From Pseudomonadota bacterium (GTDB lineage Bacteria > Myxococcota_A > Polyangia > GCA-2747355), in contig JADJDT010000006.1 of assembly GCA_016702545.1 (NCBI GenBank), forward strand, positions 310,001 through 374,000: a DNA stretch of 64,000 nt, written 5' to 3'. Position numbers and translations under genes: made by a program. Shown in pieces: positions 16,974 to 25,560 of the stretch; within the stretch, counting starts at the first letter, position 1; each line of letters begins with the position of its first letter. Under the pieces are notes generated by a model. That model saw nothing but the letters and a program-made list of their open reading frames with translations, ran no database searches and had not been told where the DNA came from.

Positions 16974-18044
16974 TCAGCAGATGCGCGGCAGTTGCTCGCC
17001 GCTCAGCATGTCGACGACGCGCGTGCCACCGATGGTGGTGCGCAACACGACGCGGCCCGGGTGCGCGGCGGTGACCGTGCCGATCGCCGCGGCGGCGTGG
17101 CCCAGGGGGTCGGCGCGCAGCGCAGCCAGCAGCGCGTCCGCGGCCTCCGCGGCGACGATCGCCAGGAAGACGCCCTCGTTGGCGACATAGAGCGGGTCGA
17201 GCCCCAAGAGCTCGCAGGCCTCGCGGGCGCCGTCGGCCACCGGAATGGCGCGCTCTTCGAGGCAGAAGCCCACGGTGGCCGCCGCCGCGATCTCGTTGAG
17301 CGCGCTGGCCACGCCGCCGCGCGTCGGGTCGCGCAGCACGTGCACGGCCTGCGGGGCCGTCTCGAGCAAGCGGGCGACGAGCCCGTGGAGTGCGGCGCTG
17401 TCGCTGCGGAGCGCGGTCTCGAAGCCGAGGCTCTCGCGCAGGGACATGATCGCCATGCCGTGCGCGGCAAGCGGCCCGCTCAGCAGCACGACGTCGCCGA
17501 CGCGGGCGTGCTGCGGGGCGAGGTCGACGCCGGGGCGCACGACGCCGATGCCCGCGGTGTTGATGTACACGCCGTCTGCTTGCCCGCGACCGACGACCTT
17601 GGTGTCGCCGGTGACGATGCTGACGGGGATGGCCTGCGCCGCTCGTTGGAGCGAGGCGACGATGCGCCGCAGCGTCGCCAGCGGCAGACCCTCCTCGAGG
17701 ATCAGGCTGACCGAGAGCCACAGCGGCGTGGCGCCGCACATTGCCAGGTCGTTGACGGTGCCATGCACGGCGAGCGAACCGATGTCCCCGCCCGGGAAGA
17801 AGAGCGGGCTGACGACGAAGGAATCGGTGGAGAACGCCAGCCGCCCCGGTGGGGCCTCGAGCACCGCCCCGTCGTGCAGGCGCCGCAGCTCGGGGTTGTC
17901 GAAGGCCGGTAGCAGCAGCTCTTCGATCAGCCGCTGCGTCAGGCGACCGCCGCCACCGTGGGCTAGCAGCACCGTGTCGTGGTCCGGGAGTGGCAGCGGG
18001 CAGACCGGACCGTCGCCGAGCACTGGGCGGGTTGCGTCGCTCAC
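16974..18044 (-). CDS. hypE: Hydrogenase maturation carbamoyl dehydratase HypE
   Basis: This encodes 356 residues from GTG 18044, which overlaps the hypD stop as GTGA. It is a PurM-like ATPase with HGGGGRLTQRLIEELLLPAF at the N-terminus, STDSFVVSPLFFPGGDIG, and the DPTRGGVASALNEI motif. It ends in PRIC, whose terminal Cys takes the carbamoyl group from HypF and is dehydrated to a thiocyanate that becomes the CN ligand of iron. Translational coupling with hypD matches their shared complex. Confidence 0.95.
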   Translation of the reverse strand: MSDATRPVLGDGPVCPLPLPDHDTVLLAHGGGGRLTQRLIEELLLPAFDNPELRRLHDGAVLEAPPGRLAFSTDSFVVSPLFFPGGDIGSLAVHGTVNDLAMCGATPLWLSVSLILEEGLPLATLRRIVASLQRAAQAIPVSIVTGDTKVVGRGQADGVYINTAGIGVVRPGVDLAPQHARVGDVVLLSGPLAAHGMAIMSLRESLGFETALRSDSAALHGLVARLLETAPQAVHVLRDPTRGGVASALNEIAAAATVGFCLEERAIPVADGAREACELLGLDPLYVANEGVFLAIVAAEAADALLAALRADPLGHAAAAIGTVTAAHPGRVVLRTTIGGTRVVDMLSGEQLPRIC

Positions 18045-19171
18045 GTCACGCTCCGGTAGCGGTAGTAGGCCGCGCAGGCCCCCTCGGAGGACACCATCGG
18101 CGCGCCGAGCGGGTGCTCGGGCGTGCAGGCCGCGCCGAAGGCGGGGCAGGCCGGCGGCTTGCGCAGGCCGCGCAGCACCTCGCCGGCGAGGCACTCCGGG
18201 TGCTCGCGCGCTATGGGTTCGGCGAGGGGAAAGCGCTCGGCAGCATCATAGGTCCGCCAGGCCTCGCGCAGGCGCAGCCCGCTGGCGGGAAGGACGCCGA
18301 GCCCGCGCCACGGTCGATCGCAGACCTCGAAGACGCGCTTCAGTGCCTGCTGCGCGGCCGGATTGCCCTCGCGCTGCACGGCCCGACGGTACTGGTTCTC
18401 GACACCTGAGTGGCCGGCGGCGAGCGCACGGACGGCGCAATGGATGCCCTGGAGCAGATCGAGCGGCTCGAAGCCGGTCACGACGATCGGCACGCGGTAG
18501 CGCGCGGCGAGCGGCTCGTACTGCCCATAGCCCATCACGGCGCAGACGTGGCCGGCCGCGAGGAAGGCCTCGACGCGGTTGGCGGGGTCGGCCAGGAGCG
18601 TCGCGATCGCGGGCGGCACCAGCACCAGCGCGCTGAGCAGCGAGAAGTTCGACAGCCCGGCCTGGTGCGCCTGCAGCACGGTCAGCGCGTGGGCGGGCGC
18701 CGTGGTCTCGAAGCCGACGCCGAAGAAGACCACCTGGCGGTCGGGGTGCTGTTGCGCCAGCCGCACGGCATCGAGGGGCGAGTAGACGATGCGGACGTCG
18801 GCCCCGCGGGCCTTGAGGCTGCGCAGGTCGTCGCGCGTCCCGGGCACGCGCAGCATGTCGCCGAACGAGGCGAGGAGCAGCCCTGGTTGGGCGGCGATCG
18901 CCAGCGCGTGGTCGATCAACTCGATCGGCGTGACGCACACCGGACAGCCCGGACCGTGCACCAGCGTCAGCGCCTCGGGCAGCAGGGCGTCGAGGCCGAA
19001 GCGGAGGAAGGTGTGGGTCTGACCGCCGCAGACCTCCATCAAGGTCATAGGCCGCGTCAAGGCCGCGGCGATCGCGTCCAACCACGACTGCACCTGCTCG
19101 CCCTGGCGATACTCGTCGACGTAGCGCACGATCACGACCCCCTCGCGTGGCAGCCTAACACCTTGGACCAC
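18041..19171 (-). CDS. hypD: Hydrogenase maturation protein HypD
   Basis: This encodes up to 376 residues. The core begins at VRYVDEYRQGEQV, so a start at about residue 11-15 is also possible; GTG 19171 lies 1 bp after the hypF stop. All iron and 4Fe-4S features are present: EVCGGQTHTF, GPGCPVCVTP, GHVCAVMGYGQYEPL, and the C-terminal Cys set ECLAGEVLRG...PPACPAFGAACTPEHPLGAPMVS. HypD with HypC assembles the Fe(CN)2CO unit. It sits between hypF and hypE in the same operon. Confidence 0.95.
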   Translation of the reverse strand: MVQGVRLPREGVVIVRYVDEYRQGEQVQSWLDAIAAALTRPMTLMEVCGGQTHTFLRFGLDALLPEALTLVHGPGCPVCVTPIELIDHALAIAAQPGLLLASFGDMLRVPGTRDDLRSLKARGADVRIVYSPLDAVRLAQQHPDRQVVFFGVGFETTAPAHALTVLQAHQAGLSNFSLLSALVLVPPAIATLLADPANRVEAFLAAGHVCAVMGYGQYEPLAARYRVPIVVTGFEPLDLLQGIHCAVRALAAGHSGVENQYRRAVQREGNPAAQQALKRVFEVCDRPWRGLGVLPASGLRLREAWRTYDAAERFPLAEPIAREHPECLAGEVLRGLRKPPACPAFGAACTPEHPLGAPMVSSEGACAAYYRYRSVT

Positions 19172-19172
19172 C

Positions 19173-21566
19173 TCAGGTGCCAGCGTCGCGCCGCCCTTGC
19201 CGCTCCAGCCGCGCGGCCGCCACCAGCAGCTGACCCACGCTGAGGCCGCCGTCGTTGGGTGGCAGCTGCCGGTGCAGCAGCACCTCGAAGCCCGCGGCGC
19301 GCAGCGCCCGAGCGGTCCGCCCCACGAGCTGTGCGTTCTGGAAGCAGCCGCCGCTGAGGGCCACCCGCGCCTGACCGCAGCGCTCGGCCACGGCGACGAT
19401 CGCCGCGGCCAGCGACTGGTGGAAGCGCGCGGCCAGCCGCGGCAACGGCGCCTGACGCTGCAGCTCGCCGAGCAGCACCTCCAGCAGCGGCTGCCAGTCC
19501 AGCAGCAGCGGCCCCTCGGCGCTCGGGCCCGGGCAGAGCGGGAGCGGGTAGCAGCCCAGCTCGTGCGGGTCGGCGAGCGCCTCGAGCGCGATCGCGCCCT
19601 GCGCCTCGTAGCTGACCTCTGGGCATAGGCCGAGCAAGGCCGCTACGCCGTCGAACAAGCGGCCCGCGCTGCTGGTCAGGGGGCTGTGGAGCCGATGCTC
19701 CAGCATGGCCGTCACCCCACGCGCCTGCTCGGCGCTACCGTGCTGCAGGACGGGCAGCGCGTCGGCGGCGGCGAGGGCGGCCGCACCGCCGGCGGTGAAG
19801 AGCAGCGCGCGCGCGACCCGGTGGGGCTGGCGGATGCTCGCCGCGCCGCCGGGCAACGGGAAGGGCCGCAGATGGGCCACGCGGCGATAGCCGGCCGCAT
19901 CGCCCAGCAGGAACTCGCCACCCCAGATCGTGCCGTCGGTACCATAGCCGCTGCCATCGAAGATCACGCCGAGCGCGGGCCCCTCCAGCCCGTTGTCGGC
20001 CAAGCAGGCGGCCAGATGCGCATGGTGATGCTGGACTGCGATCAGTGGCAGTCCGGCGAGCCCCGCGGTGGCGGCCGTGCGGTCCGGCGCGCCGTGGGTG
20101 ACGACGCGTTGGGCCCATTGCGTCGACGCATAGTCGGGGTGCAGATCGTGGGCGAGGGCGATCGGGCGCGTCGCGTAGAGGCGCAGCAGGTCGGTCGCCG
20201 TGCGCTCGAAGGCGGTCTGGCCCTCGAGCGTCGTCAGATCGCCGAGGTGCTGGCTGACGAAGAGCTGCGCACCGGCGCTGAGCGCCACGGTGTTCTTGAG
20301 CTGGCCGCCGACCGCCAGCAGCGCCGGCAGCGGGCGCGTGGCTCGCAGCGGCAGCGGCGCATAGCCCCGCGCGCGACGCAAGAGCCGTGGGGTGTCGTCG
20401 ATCACCCAGACCACGCTGTCGTCGACGTGCCGGGTGATCGGGCGATCGTGAACCAGGAAGGCCGAGGCAAGACCGCGCAGCCGCGTCAGCGCCTCGTGCT
20501 CGTCGGTGCAGATCGGCTCTTCGCTGAGGTTGCCGCTGGTGGCGACGACCGGGAAGGGCAGCGCCGCGAGCAGCAGCGCGTGGAGCGGGGTGTTGGGGAG
20601 CAGCAGACCGACGGTGGCGGTGTCGGGGGCGATGTTCGGGGCGAGCGCCGCGTCGGGGTGCCGTGGCACCAGCACGATCGGTGCGGCCGCCGAGCTGATC
20701 GCCTCGGCCGCCGCAGCCGAGAGCGCGGCCAAGGCGCGGGCCGCCGTCAGATCGCGGACCATCACCGCCAGGGGCTTGTGCGGGCGCTGCTTGCGCTCGC
20801 GCAGCCGCTTGACCGCCTGCTCGTCGGTCGCGTTGACCAGCAGCTGGAAGCCGCCCAGCCCCTTGAGCGCGAGCACCTCACCGCCGACCAGGGTCGCCGC
20901 GGCCTGCGCCAGTGCGTCTGCGCCGCGCGACAGCTCGCGACCGTCCTCGTCCCAGAGCACGAGCTGCGGCCCGCAGGCCGCGCAGGCGTTGGGCTGGGCG
21001 TGAAAGCGGCGGTCGGTGGGATCGTCGTACTCGGCCTGGCAGGCCGCGCAGAGGCGGAAGCGCGCCATCGTGGTGTGGGCGCGGTCGTAGGGCAGCCCCT
21101 CGATGATGCTGAAGCGCGGCCCGCAGGCGGTGCAGTTGGTGAAGGGGTAGCCGCGGCGCCGGTCGTGCCCCGAGGCGATCTCCGCGCGGCACGGGTCGCA
21201 GAGGGCGAGGTCCGGCAGCACGAGCACCGTCGGCGGCGAGGTCGCGCTGTCGCTGGCGCGAATCTCGAAGCGCGTCTCGCCCAGGGCCGCGAGCCAGGAG
21301 CGGCGCTCGGACACGACCCGCGCTTGAGCGGGCGCCTCGCGCCGCAGCGCCGTGGCGAAGCGCTCGAGCGCGCGCGCGTCGCCCTCGACCTCGACCCGCA
21401 GGCCGGCGCCGTCGTTGCGCACCCAGCCGCCGAGCCCGAGCCGCGTGGCCAAGCGGAAGACACAGGGGCGGAAGCCGACGCCCTGCACCGCGCCGTGCAA
21501 CTCGAGCGCGAGGCGCTGCGGCCCTGCGCGGTCCTGAGGGGCTGAAGGCTCGGGGGGCTGGGACAT
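19173..21566 (-). CDS. hypF: Carbamoyltransferase HypF
   Basis: This encodes 797 residues, near the usual 750-800. An acylphosphatase domain comes first (AVQGVGFRPCVFRLA, about 27-41). Two zinc fingers follow (CDPC...CTAC and CAAC...CAAC), then a YrdC-like domain (LALKGLGGFQLLVNA, SGNLSEEPI), then the Kae1-like domain with VQHHHAHLAACLADN and the late SGGCFQNAQL. It converts carbamoyl phosphate to carbamoyl-adenylate and passes the carbamoyl group to the HypE C-terminal Cys. It is the first gene of the minus-strand hypFDE operon. Every domain looks intact. Confidence 0.95.
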   Translation of the reverse strand: MSQPPEPSAPQDRAGPQRLALELHGAVQGVGFRPCVFRLATRLGLGGWVRNDGAGLRVEVEGDARALERFATALRREAPAQARVVSERRSWLAALGETRFEIRASDSATSPPTVLVLPDLALCDPCRAEIASGHDRRRGYPFTNCTACGPRFSIIEGLPYDRAHTTMARFRLCAACQAEYDDPTDRRFHAQPNACAACGPQLVLWDEDGRELSRGADALAQAAATLVGGEVLALKGLGGFQLLVNATDEQAVKRLRERKQRPHKPLAVMVRDLTAARALAALSAAAAEAISSAAAPIVLVPRHPDAALAPNIAPDTATVGLLLPNTPLHALLLAALPFPVVATSGNLSEEPICTDEHEALTRLRGLASAFLVHDRPITRHVDDSVVWVIDDTPRLLRRARGYAPLPLRATRPLPALLAVGGQLKNTVALSAGAQLFVSQHLGDLTTLEGQTAFERTATDLLRLYATRPIALAHDLHPDYASTQWAQRVVTHGAPDRTAATAGLAGLPLIAVQHHHAHLAACLADNGLEGPALGVIFDGSGYGTDGTIWGGEFLLGDAAGYRRVAHLRPFPLPGGAASIRQPHRVARALLFTAGGAAALAAADALPVLQHGSAEQARGVTAMLEHRLHSPLTSSAGRLFDGVAALLGLCPEVSYEAQGAIALEALADPHELGCYPLPLCPGPSAEGPLLLDWQPLLEVLLGELQRQAPLPRLAARFHQSLAAAIVAVAERCGQARVALSGGCFQNAQLVGRTARALRAAGFEVLLHRQLPPNDGGLSVGQLLVAAARLERQGRRDAGT

Positions 21567-21682
21567 GGTCGATGGGCGGACCGCGCCCCGGCGGCGGCGC
21601 AGAGGGCGGCGATTGTGGTGCGTTGTGCCGCCGCGTAGGATAACACCGGCACGGCCGCCGGCCGCTACCAGGAGTCGTCGCC

Positions 21683-21943
21683 GTGTGTCTCGCCCTTCCT
21701 GGCCGCATTCTCAGCATCACCGGCGAAGATCTGGCCCGCGTGGCGCGCGTCGACTTCGGCGGCGCGGCGCGCGAGGTCAGCTTATCCTTCGTGCCCGAGG
21801 CGCAGGTCGGCGACTACGTGATCGTGCACGTCGGCGTGGCGATCAGTCGCCTGGACCCAGAGGAGGCGCGGCGCACGCTGGAGCTGCTGCAGCAGCTCGC
21901 GGTGGTGGAGGACGACGAGGGCTTCGTTCCGACCGGGCCCTGA
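21683..21943 (+). CDS. hypC: Hydrogenase maturation chaperone HypC
   Basis: This encodes 86 residues from GTG 21683. The N-terminus M-C-L-A-L-P-G carries the essential Cys2 that carries the iron unit and contacts the hydrogenase large subunit. The remaining small beta-barrel pattern (VDFGGAAREVSL, VGDYVIVHVGVAISRLD) is standard. It is divergent from hypF with 116 bp between the starts, which probably holds both promoters. Confidence 0.93.
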   Translation: MCLALPGRILSITGEDLARVARVDFGGAAREVSLSFVPEAQVGDYVIVHVGVAISRLDPEEARRTLELLQQLAVVEDDEGFVPTGP

Positions 21944-22190
21944 GGGGCCAAGACCTCTCGTGGTCGCCGTCCAAGCGCGCGACGTCTTCGGCTCCCGCTC
22001 TCCTGCCCCGGGCGCAGCACTCTGCCGCTCTTTACAAGGGTTGCTGCGGAAAGTAGTGTCCGCCGCTGCCGCTGCCCGACGCTGTTCGTGGGGGGCCCCT
22101 CGCGCGCCGAACGTGGGGGGCCTTGCGAGGCCCTCGCTGGTGCGATCGGGTGTGGCGGCGATCAGCGGGGGCCGCAGGGAGGTGGCACGC

Positions 22191-23856
22191 ATGGCGCACG
22201 CATCGCGCGGACTGGACAAGGAGACGCTCGATCTGACGCTCGCGGCCTTCCGCGACTTCGCCCGCGATCATCTGCCCGATGCGCGGCTGATCGAGCTCGA
22301 CACGCGGGACGAGTTCCCGGTCGAGACCGTGCGCGGTCTCAGCGGCGACGGGCTGGGCATCCAGCTCGCGTTCATTCCGGAGGCCTACGGCGGGATGGGC
22401 GGCGGGGCCTTCGATGTCTATCGCATCTGCGAGGCGCTGGCGCGCGTCGATGTGGGCGTCGCCACCGGCGTGTTGGCCACCTTCCTGGGCAGCGACCCGA
22501 TCGTCTATGGGGGCACGACCGAGCAGCAGGCGCGCTGGCTCGGACGCATCGCCAACGAAGGCATCCTGATGGCCTACGGGGCCACCGAGCCGGAGGCCGG
22601 CAGCGACCTCGGCACGCTGCGTAGCACGGCCGAGCCCGTGCGCGAGGACGGCGTCGTCGTCGGCTACCGGCTCAACGGCAACAAGCAGTGGATCAGCAAC
22701 GGCGGCTTCGCCGACGTCTATACCTTCCTCGCCAATGCCCCGGGCGGCCCGAGCTGGTTCGTCGTCGAGCGCGGGGCCCCGGGGCTGAGCCACGGCAAGC
22801 CGGAGGACAAGCACGGCATCCGCCTGAGCAACACGGCCACCGTGCACTGTGAGGACGTCTACGTCGACGCCGACCGGCTGGTCGGCGGGGTCGAGGGCCA
22901 GGGCCTGGTACAGGCGCAGCTCGTGTTCGGCTTCACGCGCCTGATGGTGGCGGCCTTCGGGCTCGGTGGCGGTTGGGCGGCGGTCGATCGTGCGATCGCC
23001 TACTCGCTCGAGCGCGTGCAGGGTGGCGGCCTGCTGGCCACCAAGCAGGGCTACACCCACAAGCTGATCGTCCCGCACGTGGTGCAGCTCGAGGGGGCGC
23101 GCGCCTTCATCGAGGAGACGGCCGAGCGCATCGACGCCGGCGAGGGCTCGCTCAACACCGAGGGGGCGATCTCCAAGTACCTGGCGACCGAGGCCGGCAA
23201 TCAGGCGGCCGAGGCGGCGATCCAGGCCCACGGCGGCTACGGCTACACCAAGGAATACATGGTCGAGAAGATCAAGCGCGATGTGCGCATCACCACGATC
23301 TACGAGGGCACCTCGGAGATCATGGAGATGACCATCGCGCGCGATCGTTGGCAGCAGCAGATCAAGAGCCGAGGCCAGCACTATCACGAGCAGGCGCGCG
23401 CTCGAGCAGTTGCATGCGCGGCAGCCGGCGGCCGGCGCGGATCTCGCCGCGCTTGCGGCGCACGCGTTGGCCGAGGTGCTGGAGGCCGCGCGCCTGGCAC
23501 GACTGACGCGGCACCAGCACGTGCTCTTTCGCGTCGGGGAGCTGGTGGCCTACGTCGAGGGCGCCGGGGCCTTCGCGCGGCGGGCGGCGCGCGCCGCGGA
23601 GGGCGCGCTGCTCGACAAGACGGACACCCGCTTCGACGCGACGGCCCTCGCCACGATGAGCCGCGTCTTCGCCCGACGCGCCGCGCTCAAGGTGGTGCAG
23701 GAGGGGCTGCAGTGGGTCGTGGGTGCGGACGGGGTGTCCGACGGTGAAGGGCCGGCCTTGGCCGAGCGCGTCGGTCTGGCGGCCGTGCAGCGCGCCCAAC
23801 GCGGGCTGATCGCCGACATGGATCGCGTCGCCGACGCGCTTTACCAGCGCGGCTGA
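22191..23856 (+). CDS. Acyl-CoA dehydrogenase with C-terminal extension, one frameshift
   Basis: ATG 22191 follows AGGGAGGT. The catalytic part has the flavin and substrate motifs LMAYGATEPEAGSDLG, KQWISNGG, AHGGYGYTKEYMVEKIKRD and TIYEGTSEIMEM (the catalytic Glu region). After about residue 400 the frame shifts within a GC repeat (GGCGCGCGCTC near 23393-23405). Beyond it the other frame gives LEQLHARQPAAGADLAALAA and runs to the stop at 23856, a helical extension ending in DRVADALYQRG, as in the longer (about 550-residue) members of the family. The enzyme would oxidise an acyl-CoA at C2-C3. It lies 62 bp upstream of the synthase gene on the same strand and may be part of that operon. Confidence 0.8.
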
Positions 23857-23918
23857 AGCGATCGCGCGCCGGCGGCCCGTGCGTGAGCGCGGCGCGGTGG
23901 GCGCACGGAGTGAGCACG

Positions 23919-25560
23919 ATGCGAGAGACGGCAGCACGCGCGGTCGCGATCGTCGGTGTCGGAGCAGTGATGCCCGACGCGGCCGACGCGCCCTCGTTCT
24001 GGAACAACATCAAGAGCGGTCGTTACAGCATCACGGACGTGCCGGCCGAGCGTTGGCAGGCCGACCTCTATTACGACGCGGATCCCGCGGCGCCCGATAA
24101 GACCTACTCCAAGATCGGCGGCTGGGCGCTCGACTGGCACTGGGATCCGCTGGCCTGGAAGCTGCCGGTGCCGCCGCGCGTCGGTGAGGCGATGGATCGC
24201 GGCCAGAAGTGGGCCGTGATCACGGCGCGGGAGGCGCTCGGCGACTACGGCTATCCCGAGCGGCCGCTCGACCCGGAGCGGACCGCCGTGATCATCGGCA
24301 CCGCGATGGGCGGCGACCGGGCGGTCTTCAGCGCGGCGCGGGTGCTCTTCCCCGAGCTGGCCGAGGAGCTGCGCCGTTCGCCGACCTTCGCCGCGCTCGC
24401 GCCCCAGCAGCAGCGTGCGATCCTCGAGGAGGGGTTGCAGGGCTACCGCCGGCGCATGCCGGACGTGACCGAGGACGCGATGCCCGGCGAGCTGGCGAAC
24501 ATCGTCGCCGGGCGCGTGGCCGCGCTCTTCAACTTCCGCGGGCCCAACTACATCGTCGACGCAGCCTGCGCCTCGGCCACCGCCGCGATCAGCACGGCGA
24601 TCGAGGGGCTGGTGCAGGGCGACTACGACGCGGTGCTCAGCGGCGGCGTCGACGCCAACATGAGCCCGTCGAGCTTCATCAAGTTTTGCAAGGTCGGTGC
24701 GCTCTCGGCCACGGGGACGCGGCCCTTCTCGGCCGCTGCCGATGGCTTCGTGATGGGGGAGGGCGCCGCGGTGCTGTTGCTCAAGCGCCTCGCCGACGCC
24801 GAGCGCGACGGCGATCGCATCTACGCCGTGATCCGTGGGGTCGGCGGGTCGAGCGACGGTCGCGGCAAGGGCATCACCGCGCCCAACCCCGTCGGTCAGC
24901 GGCTGGCGGTGCGGCGCGCCTGGGAGCACGCGGGGGTGTCGCCGGCGAGCTTGACCCTGATGGAGGCGCACGGCACCTCGACGCGCGTGGGCGATGCCAC
25001 CGAGGTCCAGTCGCTGAACGAGGTCTTCGGCAGCCTCGGCCTGCCGCTCGGCACGATCGCGCTCGGCTCGGTCAAGTCGAACGTCGGTCACCTCAAGGGC
25101 GCCGCCGGTGCGGCAGGGCTGCTCAAGACGGTGCTGGCGCTGCACCACAAGCTGCTGCCGCCGAGTCTCGGCTTCGCCCAGCCCAACCCCAATATCGACT
25201 TCGCGCGCTCGCCCTTCCGCGTCAACACCGAGCTGCGGCCCTGGGACCACCGGGTCGATGGGGTGCGGTGTGCGGCGGTCAGCTCCTTCGGCTTCGGCGG
25301 CACGAACTTCCATGCCGTGCTCGAGGAGCATGTCCCCGGGCGGCTGACGCAAGGCAGCCGGCGCAGTGCGAGTGTCCCGAGTGGCTGGGGCGAGGCCGCG
25401 TCGGCGGCGGTGGGCGGCGGTGCGGCTGCCGCTGCGCTGCGGTCGTCGCCAGCGGCTGCGGCGCTGGCCGGCGGTCGCGAGCCGCCCAGGCCCGGCTGCG
25501 GGGGCGGGCTGGTGGCTGGGACGCCGCAACGCCGCGATGGGGTGACGGGGGGGCGCGCTG
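23919..25560 (+). CDS. Synthase segment 1: first ketosynthase (KS1)
   Basis: ATG 23919 is preferred over GTG 23883 because GGAG lies 8 bases upstream. The domain (about residues 8-480) is a full PfaA-like ketosynthase with active-site Cys in VDAACASATAA, His in MEAHGTSTRVGDATE, and Lys/His in GSVKSNVGHLKGAAG; it ends with SFGFGGTNFHAVLEEH. It should carry out decarboxylative condensation. After about 25400 the frame is low in information, and the acyltransferase continues in another frame. The switch is near a run of seven G at 25547-25553. The same frame stays open to 26036 but is then meaningless. The segment is the N-terminus of one approximately 3,040-residue protein. Confidence 0.85.
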
